The notes below the pieces were generated by a model. That model made no database searches. It had not been told where the DNA came from and saw only the letters and a list, made by a program, of their open reading frames with translations. DNA of 64,000 nt from Rugalucina vietnamica (lineage: Eukaryota; Mollusca; Bivalvia; Lucinida; Lucinidae). Location: NCBI GenBank assembly GCA_964017185.1, contig OZ024875.1, positions 43,493,486 to 43,557,485 of the forward strand, given 5' to 3'. The translations under genes and the position numbers were made by a program. Below are positions 1 to 8,931 of the stretch, piece after piece; the first letter of the stretch is position 1, and each line of letters opens with the position of its first letter.

Positions 1-480
1 TTCAATGCTGACAGGGTGTCAGAAGAAGGATTCTCTATTGACAAGGTCTTACATACATATTAATAAAGAAAAAGAACCTTAATAGGTCATTTTCAGGCCT
101 AACTGATCAAAATGTATATGCAAATGAAGTTCAAATATGTATTTATTGTATAGACATTTAAATCTGTCGAGAAATTTTATTTTGGCGGCCATCTTGGATG
201 TCATCTTTGATCTTTAAACCAGGAAACAATAACTTACGTCGGATGTAATAATACCTGCTACAGTTGTGAGGAAACATAGCATTTTTATTCATTTTAAGAG
301 GCACATTGTATAATAGCACATGTATTCCCATTATTTTCTGACATCTTGGACGCCATCTTGAATTTCTCAAAATGCTCAATGATGACAGGCTGTCATCATC
401 CAGAATCTTTAATGGCAATGTCTAACCTACAAGAATCTGTAAAGAAAAAAAATTTATACCACAATTCCAGGTCAAATTAA
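1..480. mobile_element. Arm of a long-inverted-repeat element, cut by the window start
   Basis: The stretch with CGCCATCTTG, AAATGCTCAATGATG and a GACAGGCTGTCATCATCC segment is homologous to 27,080-27,240, the right arm of the 3.5-kb element at 23,720-27,259. Only the arm is in view. The minus-strand 86-codon open frame here is not supported as a gene. Confidence 0.55.
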
Positions 481-482
481 TC

Positions 483-583
483 ACTGATATGGTCCCTCGT
501 TGAGATATCGACGGACGCTCGCAAGCTCGCGTCCTTTGATATCCCAACTCGGGACAATATTCGCCGATATCAGTGCAATAACC
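483..583. repeat. Short foldback element, CACTGATAT ends
   Basis: TCACTGATATGG on the left is answered by CCGATATCAGTG on the right. Inside, GATATCGACGGACGCTCGC pairs with GCGAGCGTCC-like sequence in inverted order, giving a two-level hairpin of about 100 bp. It probably belongs to a MITE family. No gene was seen between here and 955. Confidence 0.5.
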
Positions 584-595
584 CTATAATATTTT

Positions 596-665
596 TCTTA
601 TTTTTGCTCAAAACATATAGATTGTGGGTACAAGTTAGAACAGCCTCGAGTGGCTGACTCTGGCG
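596..665. repeat. Degraded half of the AGAACCGCCTCG palindromic repeat
   Basis: TTGCTCAAAACATATAGATT followed by GTGGGTAC and TTAGAACAGCCTCG matches the left arm of the palindrome best seen at 63,690-63,905. The right arm is missing. Confidence 0.6.
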
Positions 666-955
666 TTTTAATGTTAATATCAACTTGATAACGCCAAATT
701 ATTATTATATTTGGGTCCAGAAAGGTAGGTAACTTGCAATGTTTTGGGAAATAGCTGCTCACTCGGGTAACCGATTGTTCCAGTTTTCCCGTTTGGGCTT
801 CACGAATGTGTATTTGTTTCTATAGACTGTAACAGTTCGTGACCACTTCTTACTTGTCATTGTTTTCTTATAAGGCTATAATAATTTTATAAGTTTTGAA
901 TTTGGCAAAGACCTACATGCCTTTGTACGATATTCAGTGTTCAAAGTGCCCAAAT

Positions 956-1148
956 GAGCCGCGACGCGAGAAAACCGGTCTTCGGGGTTTCCGACCAGGT
1001 CCGAAACAAATCGGTCTGTACAGTCACAGAAAAAGGCTAGAGGATTTAGGAAGAAAAGGAGTTGTACTATCCGAGTAGCGAAAACAAAGGCGCTGATCAC
1101 CTTCGCAGTAACTTTGTTTTCGCATAGGCAAAATTCCGGTTTTCTCTA
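956..1148. mobile_element. Palindrome-core MITE, copy 1 (degenerate right end)
   Basis: It starts GAGCCGCGACGCGAGAAAAC, contains GGTTTCCGACCAGGTCCGA and a GCGAAAACAAAGGCGCTGAT core, and ends CCGGTTTTCTC. This is the least complete long copy: one half of the core palindrome is shortened and the terminal GCGGCTC is lost. Confidence 0.75.
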
Positions 1149-1151
1149 TTT

Positions 1152-1253
1152 AGTTGTCACTGGATCAGAATAGTGTATGATACTTGTTCATGAAAAGAAA
1201 AAAAAATGATATTTTTTTATTTTCATATATTTATATTAGATCTAAGTCTGATA
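1152..1253. repeat. ~102-bp direct repeat, copy 1 of 2
   Basis: It runs from TAGTTGTCACTGGATCAGAA to AGATCTAAGTCTGATAT and is nearly identical to 1782-1883. The two copies bracket a ~530-bp segment holding a SINE and a small MITE. Confidence 0.8.
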
Positions 1254-1259
1254 TTACGT

Positions 1260-1497
1260 GGCCCCCGTGTAGCCGAGCGGTTAAGAGCGCTGTTTCTTAA
1301 TCACTCGATTATCTCACCGTTGTGTCTGGTGTGGGTTCGAGCCCCGCACTGGCCACATGTGAGACAAGCCAAGTTCTGCTTGCGGGTGTGCCAGGTGGTG
1401 TTTCTCGGGGTTCTCCCGTTTTCGCCCACCTACTGATTGGCCCGTCTCATATGAGCTGAAATAATCTTGAAAGGGACGTAAAACTGAAAAAAATATT
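1260..1497 (+). mobile_element. tRNA-derived SINE, near full length
   Basis: The head has a Pol III A box (GTAGCCGAGCGGTTAAGAGC) and B box (GGTTCGAGCCC at 1334-1344) like a Ser/Leu-type tRNA, but the arms do not fold as a functional tRNA. A body follows (GACAAGCCAAGTTCTGC, TTCTCGGGGTTCTCCCG), then a tail GACGTAAAACTGAAAAAAA. The body may be the Meta-domain described for mollusc SINEs, but I cannot align it here. A second copy lies on the minus strand at 18,830-19,006. Confidence 0.75.
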
Positions 1498-1597
1498 TTG
1501 TCCTAATTGCATTGACTTGATAACATTTCACTTGATTGATAAACTCACAACGTAAAAACAAATAAACAAATACCCCATTGACTCAATAAATGTTAAA

Positions 1598-1772
1598 GGC
1601 CTCGTTTCCACGGACAATTTTTCTTTGACAAAGTAGGGTTTTTAACATAAAAATATGCTCGTGTAAATTCAACTCTGTGGCGAAGTCTCATCGTCAAATA
1701 ATCTGTTAGCGAGCTAAAGTTTCTGTGACAAATAATCTTCGTCAAAGAAAAAATGTCCGTGGAAACGAGGCC
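1598..1772. mobile_element. MITE with ~36-bp terminal inverted repeats
   Basis: The left end GGCCTCGTTTCCACGGACA is matched in inverse by TGTCCGTGGAAACGAGGCC at the right end, with TTTCTTTGAC continuing the repeat inward. TAAA flanks both ends (1594-1597 and 1773-1776), a possible target duplication. There is no coding capacity. Confidence 0.75.
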
Positions 1773-1781
1773 TAAACCATT

Positions 1782-1883
1782 TAGTTGTCACTGGATCAGA
1801 ATAGGGTATGATACTTGTTCATTAAAAGAAAATAATGGTATTTTTATTTTCATATATTTATATTAGATCTAAGTCTGATATAA
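1782..1883. repeat. ~102-bp direct repeat, copy 2 of 2
   Basis: Partner of 1152-1253. Small differences (one base in the GTGTATGATAC motif, shorter A and T runs) show the copies have diverged. Confidence 0.8.
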
Positions 1884-1919
1884 AAATTTCCTTCAGGACT
1901 GACTTAAATGATATGGAAA

Positions 1920-1993
1920 ATTTCGGCAAAGTGTCGCATCCGATAAATTATTTCGGCGAAGTAGTGTCTTTTTCGGCAAAGTGTCGTGCACCG
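1920..1993. repeat. Short run of TTTCGGCAAAGTGTCG motifs
   Basis: TTTCGGCAAAGTGTCG, TTTCGGCGAAGTAGTG and TTTCGGCAAAGTGTCG follow one another at about 30-bp spacing. No function is evident, and no gene was seen between 1884 and 2088. Confidence 0.5.
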
Positions 1994-2088
1994 CATAAAA
2001 CTTTTTTACTGGACAACTCGGTCAAAAGTGAAATTTATCTTGCTCAAAAATGTTAAATGCCAACTGCTATATACGAATTCTTACATTT

Positions 2089-2322
2089 GAGCCGCCTCAT
2101 GGGAAAACCAGCAATCTGCATAGGCGAAAACAAAGACGCAGATCAGCTTCGCGGTAACCGCGAAGCTGATCAGCGCCTTTGTTTTCGCAACTCGGATAGT
2201 ACAATTCCTCTCCTACTTAAATCCAAAATTTAAAGCTTCTAGCTGTTTTCTGTGCTTGTACAGGCCGGTTTATGTCGGACCTGGTCGGAAACCACATTGT
2301 TGGTTTTCCCACGAGGCGGCTC
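2089..2322. mobile_element. Palindrome-core MITE, copy 2 (full length)
   Basis: GAGCCGCCTCATGGGAAAAC at the left and GTTTTCCCACGAGGCGGCTC at the right form terminal inverted repeats. A 65-bp near-perfect palindrome (2124-2188, centred on CGCGGTAACCGCG) lies inside. The distal part carries GACCTGGTCGGAAACCAC. No reading frame is shared between copies, so it is non-autonomous. Confidence 0.85.
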
Positions 2323-2345
2323 AGATTTTGTCAGCAGAATAGATA

Positions 2346-3295
2346 GAGCGGGTTAGGGTATTTCCGAACAGCTAAGGCATAATTACCGTAAAAACTAAAA
2401 ACTAGACGAGCCTAACCTTACTTTGTGTCAAATGAAAGAAAATCCAATGCCGAACATTAGCAGCATATCACGAATGGTTAAATCATTCACCCCTTCCGAT
2501 CACGTGACTTTAAGTAACATGACCATCGCCGGGTATTTCCGAACGAGCCGGGTCATCCGAACGAATGCGTCGTCTAATTCCGAACAACTGTATATTCTTA
2601 AAATGGAATTATAATTGAGTTGAAACGACATTTTATGTTGGAGCTAAACAATTTTATTGTAAAAGACGATAATATCCAGAGACCCATAACCTGGGTTTGT
2701 GACAGCAGTCTAAAGCTTTAGTATTTAGAAACCCATGACAACCCGGAAAATGCCGTGATTTTTTATCAGCACTCTAACCGTTCAGTTAGTCACTCCAGGA
2801 AATTCAGACTTATTCATTTGACGATGAAACGCGAAACATCAAGTCCCTCTCCAGGTTCCGACTCGAATTCATCAAAACATTCACACGTTTAGTGATAGCG
2901 GCAAGGACCGTTCGGAATTAGCCGGCTAACCAATTTTGGTTAGGGTATTTCCGAACGGTTGGCGATAAGAATAATTATGGGTCATAAGTGATAATTGCAA
3001 ATTTAAATCAAAAATACATTTATTTGGTGGTCTGATTTTGCGCAGTACTCTGGGCTTAAGCCTGATGACAAGTGGCCTTATGCACTCGCGCACGGCGGAT
3101 GCGCGGTCGTTACTAACAAATTTTATTATAAATTTCAAAGATATTCACTCTATATAGCAGCAGCCGATGCAAGCTAGAGATACAGGAAGGAACTAAAAAA
3201 CATAGCATTTGCAAAGAAAAGTCTGTTGTAGCAAACGTTGAACTAAGACCAGGACTTGATAAAATCGTTCGGAACGGAAATAGACAGACCCGCTC
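2346..3295. mobile_element. Non-autonomous TA-flanked element, GAGCGGGT ends
   Basis: Left end TA|GAGCGGGTTAGGGTATTTCC and right end, read in inverse, TA|GAGCGGGTCTGTCTATTTCC define a 950-bp unit flanked by TA. Internal TTTCCGAAC motifs recur near 2536, 2578 and 2950. No transposase frame was seen. A TA duplication fits Tc1/mariner-type integration. Confidence 0.6.
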
Positions 3296-3638
3296 TAACT
3301 GGCTTTTGTGATATAATAAACCTGAAATTTCAGTCAATTCAGACTATTTCAGTATAAATGAGCATCTTGAATTTCAGTCTCAGACCTGGGTGTTTCCATA
3401 TTGTTTATGAAGCCAAGATTCTTTTAAAGATTATTATCATACAATGATAAAAACGATTTCTTAAATTACAATATTATGCACTTATTGTAAAATGCAATAC
3501 TTGGGGGGCTATATCAGTTTCAGAGTAACAATTTCTTTTATTGTGCAATATTTCACTTGTGACAGAATAATGCATGTAACACTTGCAGAATTAGTGTCAA
3601 TTTTCTTTATTTGCTTTCATTTACAATGAACAACAAAG
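3296..3638. other. Unassigned AT-rich spacer
   Basis: I see no gene or convincing repeat. Minus-strand AATAAA motifs at about 3606 and 3537 could serve the RING gene as polyadenylation signals, placing a MITE copy inside its 3' untranslated region. Confidence 0.3.
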
Positions 3639-3871
3639 GAGCCGCAACACAAGAAATCAACAATGTGGTTTCCGACCAGGTCCGACAAAAATTCGGGCTG
3701 TACAGCCACAGAAGATGGCCAGAAGCTTGAAATTTCAGATTTAAGAAGAAGAGGAATGGTACTATCAGTGCAGCGAAAACAAAAGGCGCTGATCAGCTTC
3801 GCAGTTACCGCAAAGCTGATCTGCGTCTTTTTTCGCATAAACAGGATGTTGGTTTTCTCATGACGCGGCTC
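3639..3871. mobile_element. Palindrome-core MITE, copy 3 (opposite orientation)
   Basis: GAGCCGCAACACAAGAAATC to TTCTCATGACGCGGCTC, with GGTTTCCGACCAGGTCCGAC near its left end, so it is inverted relative to copy 2. The core palindrome is slightly degraded. It lies 247 bp beyond the stop codon of the RING gene. Confidence 0.8.
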
Positions 3872-4117
3872 AAATATAATTATTTTCTATTTTCTATTTC
3901 AATAGGTGCTATTGACCAAAAGATCCGGGCTCTGCACTAAACGTGCAGCTACAGACTGTACTTAGTAAGCAATGTGAAGGATGTTTTACAAGGCCGAAGA
4001 ATGATTAGTTTGGAAAATGAATAATCAAATTTTAAAAGTGAAAAACAAATCAGAAATTAAGGAAAAAGTACAAAACCTTAGAATAAATCTCGGTCTAAAA
4101 TGTTAAAGAAAAAAGTA

Positions 4118-4495
4118 TCAAAAGTTTCGCCGTGATACGTCCACAGATGTCATCAGAATAGCTGGGTCCTGGCTCTGTAAACTGTGCGTGACGTCAGCTG
4201 TCGGCACATTCCTCACATTACCCACACCTTTAGCGTCGAAATGTTCACCCTTCTTAGACGCGCTCTGGGGGTTTGCACATAAATCTTCATTTGATGGATT
4301 CAGCAGTACTTTCCTAAGTTTATTTATCTCTCTCCATGAGTCGTGTATGATGCCCGCGCCACCGCTTAGCGAAGAGATGGCGTTATCTATTTCGGCGTCC
4401 ATTTTATTGAGTAAAGTTTCGTCATAGTCGTAGTTTGTTTCGTTTGTAGTTTCCTTTTCTTCGGGGTCGGTGTTGGTGGACGCCTCGGAGAATGA
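4118..4495 (-). other. Exon 3 of the RING gene (terminal coding exon)
   Basis: It codes residues 117-241 and a TGA stop. Its first part is Glu/Asp/Thr/Asn-rich, then come DAEIDNAISSLSGG and an amphipathic HDSWREINKLRKVLLN stretch that could form a short helix. The frame is open through the acceptor boundary, and the acceptor ATTTCAG at 4496 fits the phase-0 donor of exon 2. Confidence 0.75.
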
Positions 4496-7400
4496 CTGAA
4501 ATGGAAATCAACATACAGGGGCCAGTTGTTCAAAAATGACGATGTCCGTCATCATGTCGTTAGTTAACAATTCGTTAAAATTTCAAATGGCAATATTACA
4601 AATACACAGTTATTTTTTGTTGAAAAAATATGAGAATCCTTTGCAGTGCAAAGGATTCTCACATTTTTGAACAAAAAATAATAGTGTATTTGCTTTTGAA
4701 GTCGATATATAGGTAACAAATTGAGGGCTTAACAACTTTTGTCACTGCTGTTGTTGCATATTGCAAATACATTTAGAACTACCAATTTTACGACCAGTAA
4801 AATTTTATTTCAATTATGTGTCAAAACTTTTCTGAAGTACATATATGAAAACTGAAAACTAAATGTTCTTTGAAGGTAATGTTTTGTATTGCGGTTTAAC
4901 GTCTCAGTCAACAATTTTTTCAGTCATGCCGGGACGGAGCCAACTCTTCCTGGGTTTAACCAGTACTGTAGGGAGTTAATGTCTTGCTCAAGGACACAAC
5001 ACGGTGACGCATGTGGGGACTCTCGATTCGGAGTCTGCGCCACCGCGCTCCTTGATGGTAATTTTGCATGTAGGAAAAGAATCCTTAATATACGAAGATA
5101 ATATTTCATACCTTTACCGGAACTTTCACATCATCTAAGGATTCTAGAAACGATGCTAGAGTAAAGTTCGTTGTGCACCGTTTTTGTATGATGCCTTGTA
5201 CGTGTACTGGCACTCTGCAGTTGGGACAATGTATCCGCACATTTCGGATGTGTACGTTCATCATGCGTGACTTCATGTGCATAGACATGTCGTAGAGGCA
5301 TCTGGAATACAGAACAGGGTTTCGAACATTGAGCTCGATTTTATATAATGTTTGCTTCAACCTATTTATTCTGCTCATTTATGATAAAATGGCAGTCTTC
5401 TTACACTCACGAGCAGGATTTATGATGGCTTTGGTGGTTTGAGTTTAAAAAATTATTGGTGTTTGGCTATTCTAGAATTAAAACATACTGTAAAATGTAA
5501 ATTTACGTGGTTTTAAAATTTGACTTGTATGTAAACAGTTTTTATTTAATCTCCACTAAAAGCCCCACCATGCTGTTTTCCCACGCAGCCTGCTATATTA
5601 TATATTTTCATTTCACGGCTTTTTGCCTATATAAAGCAAACCCCTGGTATTTCCTCCGCACTGCCGGGGCAAAACTTTGGTCAAAGCCCCGCTCATTTCC
5701 ACGGCTATCCCCGCCCTCCTCCAGGGGTGGAGGCGTGGTTACAAATAGCTAGTGCATTAGGCGGACGAAGATGACATCTTGAACTGATCGTTGACTGCGA
5801 AATAAGATGTTGAATGGGACGATATGAAGCTACCTTATTAGAACCGTTTCGGTACAGGTATTTCAGGTCAAAATAGCACTAATTTAACAAATGCTTTAAT
5901 TATATCATGTCGACATAATTAGTGCCTTTGATCAAAATTGCTTGCACATATGTCTGAAGAGAAGAAAATAAAGTCACACGATACCACATTTGTAAATGAT
6001 ATCTTTGTTGTATAAGCGCTTTTGTTGTTATGTTGACAATGCTTCAGTATGATAGATTTAAGTGACCCTAAACTCATCAGTATAATATGTTTGTGCCACC
6101 GTTAGACAGTAAATGCTTAAAATAAATCTACTAAAGAATCCGCCATTGACTAGTACATGTAGTCGTGATGAATATCGGACTTGTTTATTACATGTACCTC
6201 GAATATATCTATATTTGGGCACAGGCGCTTGAAGAAGTTATATCAATATGCCCTAAAATGACAGTGTCTACATGGCAATACCGTATTGCTATGTACACAC
6301 TTATTTGAAGCATTATTTTATGATTAATGGCTATAACTTCAAGCGCCTGTGGTGTCATTGAGCAAGTCGCATTTCCAAAGACCACGAGGTAATGGTCAGT
6401 AGTCTGTAAAACAACAACACAGACTTGAACACCACAAACATCACTAACGTTTTGATTTGAACAGCTAACAGTATCCCGGACTTTCTTCTTGAGTTGTCTT
6501 AGGTATTGAGTCCTAATGGCTGATAGTTAACCTTCTCTGGAACATCCACTGAGGATGTATACAGTTTTCTCTCAGGATATACTTACCCATAGTCTGGCGG
6601 GTCAGCCGTCAAAATGAATTTTTGATAACTGATTTTATCATTTTGACGTCTGGCTCCAACACTATCAAAATTTCCCAAGTTCTATTAATATCTCTGCAAG
6701 CTGTTTTTAGACATTGATTTTCATTGTCGCCGCCAGGTAGCGCTGTAAGCACTGACCTGTCGCCTTTGACGCTTGGCTTCTGGGATTGTCCGCCATTGCG
6801 GCCATGTTTTCCGCCATAATTAGAGTACAGACATTCATTTTCTAATCAGGAATTGAAGGTATTTTGTAAGTTTCTCTTTCGATATGTATTGTGTTACCAA
6901 GATAAATATAAACATATGTTTTGGAAAAAAAAATATTAACTTAGATAAGGTTTTAGATAAGGTATCGTCTGATCTCATGAACACGGGATTAGCCGATTTT
7001 GGCTATATCCCATAATTCAAAGCGTTAAATGCGAGAGATCTAGATGAGGTATCGTCAGATCTCGCGAGAATGCATTGATTTTATGGGAATTCCTAATCTG
7101 ATTGGTTGATGGCTGGGTGCTGAGGTCATGCACTCTCTAAGAGCCAATCAGAAGCTCGCAGTTAGAATTGTCTCCCCTCTCAAGATGACTTTTTAATGAA
7201 AAACATGTCATCTATGTTGAATGAATTCTTTTAAAAATCATCAAAATAAACAAAGTTTGGATATGTTTTATGAATTTTTAAATGGAGGTTTGTTTATTAT
7301 TTTGTTTTACAGTGTTTTACACCATTTGTTTTGCATAAAAACATGTTATTCTGTAAATAATGACTTTCACCCAAAAGTGGCTAACAGCTTGGCTTTTTGA

Positions 7401-7639
7401 TAATGTGCTGGAGTCAGACGGCAAAATGAACCACTGGGTATGATACTTTATTTTGACGGCTGACCAGTCAGGCTAACTTACCCATAACAGAAGGTATGCC
7501 CACAGACCAGAGCTATAGGATCCTTGAAGTAATCCATGCATACCGGACATCTTAACGTTGACAGGACCTCATCACCAAGCAGGTCGTTGAAAGTAGAGGA
7601 TTTCAAAAGATCCTCGAATAATATAACGCTCGAATTCAT
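4118..7639 (-). CDS. RING-finger (C3HC4) protein, three-exon gene, probable E3 ubiquitin ligase
   Basis: I assembled this gene from three exons: 7482-7639, 5112-5301 and 4118-4495 (158 + 190 + 378 nt, 241 aa). Exon 1 ends at donor TATGG|GTAAGT; exon 2 has acceptor TGTATTCCAG and donor AAG|GTATGA; exon 3 has acceptor TTTCCATTTCAG. Phases match at both joins (phase 2, then 0). The start ATG is directly preceded by an in-frame TAA. The product carries a RING-HC finger whose zinc ligands I place at C31, C34, C46, H48, C51, C54, C78 and C81, with CPVCMDYFKDP, VCGHTFC and CPNCR motifs. The finger is split by intron 1 between C51 and C54. RING-HC proteins usually transfer ubiquitin from an E2 to a substrate; that role is inferred from the family. 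Residues 123-144 are acidic and the rest of exon 3 resembles nothing I know. No B-box or C-terminal substrate domain follows, unlike full TRIM proteins. Minus-strand AATAAA motifs lie near 3606 and 3537. An untranslated upstream exon is possible. Confidence 0.8.
4599..4692. repeat. 94-bp foldback in intron 2 of the RING gene
   Basis: The arms run inward from CAAATACAC and meet at a perfect inner palindrome, TGAGAATCCTTTGCA-G-TGCAAAGGATTCTCA. Each arm is about 46 bp with only a few mismatches, so an intronic transcript would form a long stable hairpin. Confidence 0.8.
4880..5060. repeat. Dispersed repeat in intron 2 (SINE-like)
   Basis: The segment with CATGCCGGGACGGAGCC, AACCAGTACTGTAGGGAG, CTCAAGGACACAACACGG and GATTCGGAGTCTGCGCCACC looks like a dispersed mollusc repeat I have met before. 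This rests on recall, not on a second copy in this window. Confidence 0.4.
5112..5301 (-). other. Exon 2 of the RING gene
   Basis: It codes the last base of codon 53 and residues 54-116, supplying C54, C78 and C81 of the RING and a TNFTLASFLESL segment. A similar stretch often follows the last cysteine pair in TRIM-type proteins. The polypyrimidine acceptor ends TGTATTCCAG at 5302. The preferred donor is AAG|GTATGA; GTAAAG six bases earlier is an alternative that also keeps frame but drops two residues. Confidence 0.8.
5379..6218. other. Intron 1 interior, no gene seen
   Basis: AT-rich sequence. A GC-rich patch at about 5650-5745 (CCTCCAGGGGTGGAGGCG) may be part of a dispersed repeat. No open frame here has coding character. 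Confidence 0.4.
6219..6352. repeat. Foldback element in intron 1
   Basis: GGCACAGGCGCTTGAAG at the left is matched in inverse by CTTCAAGCGCCTGTGG at the right. A second inner palindrome surrounds GGCAATACCGTATTGC. The arms between are weaker, so it would fold as a bulged hairpin of about 134 nt. Confidence 0.65.
6592..7475. mobile_element. Inverted-repeat element whose target duplication copies a splice donor
   Basis: Left arm GTCTGGCGGGTCAGCCGTC and right arm (in inverse) CCTGACTGGTCAGCCGTC extend about 90 bp with interruptions, including CTCCAACACTATCAAAA against CTCCAGCACATTATCAAAA. ACTTACCCATA flanks both ends (6581-6591 and 7476-7486). That 11-mer is the minus-strand TATGG|GTAAGT of exon 1. 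The interior is non-coding. Confidence 0.7.
7482..7639 (-). other. Exon 1 of the RING gene (start codon to GTAAGT donor)
   Basis: It codes residues 1-52 and two bases of codon 53, including C31, C34, C46, H48 and C51 of the RING. Reading past the donor meets a stop at once (GGG TAA), so correct splicing is required. About 140 bp upstream of the ATG the sequence becomes dispersed tandem repeat (from about 7781), so any unique proximal promoter is short. Confidence 0.8.
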
Positions 7640-7780
7640 TTAATTTTTCCAACTTCTCAGAACGTTGTACTCCATTTTGTTTAACCCCGTCGACGTCACT
7701 TCCTTTACACCAGATGGCGTTTAAGTGATTTCCGCGAACCGTCGTGCTGTGTTTGTGTGGCATTTTTTTTTTTAAATCGT

Positions 7781-8132
7781 TGAGATAGCGTGCACACAAG
7801 ATTTTCAAATTTTGTTTTCAAAGCGAAATAACTCAGAAAAGGGGCATAACTTGTACAAGAAAAAAAAATACGGTTCAACTATTTTTTTCATGAGAAATAC
7901 CCAAATGAAATTTCAAAATCCTAGCATTCACCGTTCAAAAGTTTCAAATTTCACCGAAAAGTGGAAAAATTAATCAAAATTTCAAAATTCCGTATTTTTG
8001 TCAAAATTTGATGGAAAATTCTCACAAGTTAATCAGGTCATCTACTTAACAGCCCCAACCAGTATACTGAATATGAAGGCTCTAGCTCAAATACTTTTTG
8101 AGATATCTTGCGCACAAGATTATCAAATTTTG
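7781..8132. repeat. ~315-bp tandem repeat, left part, interrupted by a LINE
   Basis: Units contain CACAAGATTTTCAAATTTTG, GAAATAACTCAGAAAAGGGG, CTAGCATTCACCGTTC and CCCCAACCAGTATACT. One unit is complete here and a second is cut at 8132 by the LINE, resuming at 11,244. Confidence 0.75.
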
Positions 8133-8878
8133 ACATGCCTTATTGTGATAGTGGTGTAATAGACACACCCGCAAATATTAGTGATCACAAGGCCACATTT
8201 CTTATCATTCCCTTTGATTGTGAAATCAAAACTTCATACACAAGACTGATATGGCTCTATAAAAAGGCTAACTTTGAAAATTTAAAATACAAATTATCAA
8301 CCCAAAACTGGGATTGCTTAACTGAGGGATCTATAGAAGAAGCCTGTACTACATTCACAAACATTTTTCTTGACATGGTGAAAACGTGTATACCTTCTAA
8401 GGAAATAACTGTAAGACCCGATGATAAGCCTTGGTATGACCACGAAATAAGGCATTTCACCTTAAAACGGGATAGGGTCAAACGAAAATTAACTAAATCA
8501 TGTAGTAATGTCTTGAGAGAACAATATAAACATCTTAGAAATAAAGTCAATAACCTAAAAAAGCATGCAAAAGAAAAATTTTATAATAATCTTGAATCTT
8601 CAATAACTGACTTTTACAGTAATGATAGGAAACAATTCTGGAAAACAATTAGATATTTCGTAAAGAATAATTATAGCACGACTTCAATTCCTCCATTAAA
8701 ATCAACGTTACCCAACGGACAGATTACGACTTGCTACACCGATTACGAAAAGGCCGAGTGTCTGAACGAATATTTTGCATCTATTTCAACTATAAATGAC
8801 GATAATTGTCAACTACCAACTTTCGAATTTAAAGATTATCTAATATCTCGTGTTCCGCCGACGAAATCAAAACCTTAA
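8133..8878 (+). pseudogene. LINE endonuclease C-terminus and linker, frameshifted
   Basis: The open frame enters from the flanking repeat (the nominal ATG at 8108 is outside the LINE), so it has no start of its own. It keeps the last apurinic-endonuclease motif, NISDHKAT, followed by the basic linker common to Jockey/CR1-type elements (PWYDHEIRHFTLKRDRVKRK). The frame stops at 8878, but the family continues in another frame: IKTLIDILNPNKASGPDGIS is read from about 8864. A one-base indel between about 8840 and 8875 explains this. Confidence 0.8.
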
Positions 8879-8931
8879 TTGATATTTTAAATCCTAATAA
8901 AGCCAGTGGCCCGGATGGAATAAGCAACAAG

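Noticed and set aside
1260-1345. A functional tRNA gene of Ser/Leu type
   Set aside because: The A and B boxes are good, but the acceptor and anticodon arms do not pair, the segment continues into a SINE body and tail, and a second truncated copy exists at 18,830-19,006.
7572-7808. 78-codon minus-strand open frame as the start of the RING gene
   Set aside because: It is in a different frame from the RING-coding exon 1, and its N-terminus lies in dispersed repeat sequence.
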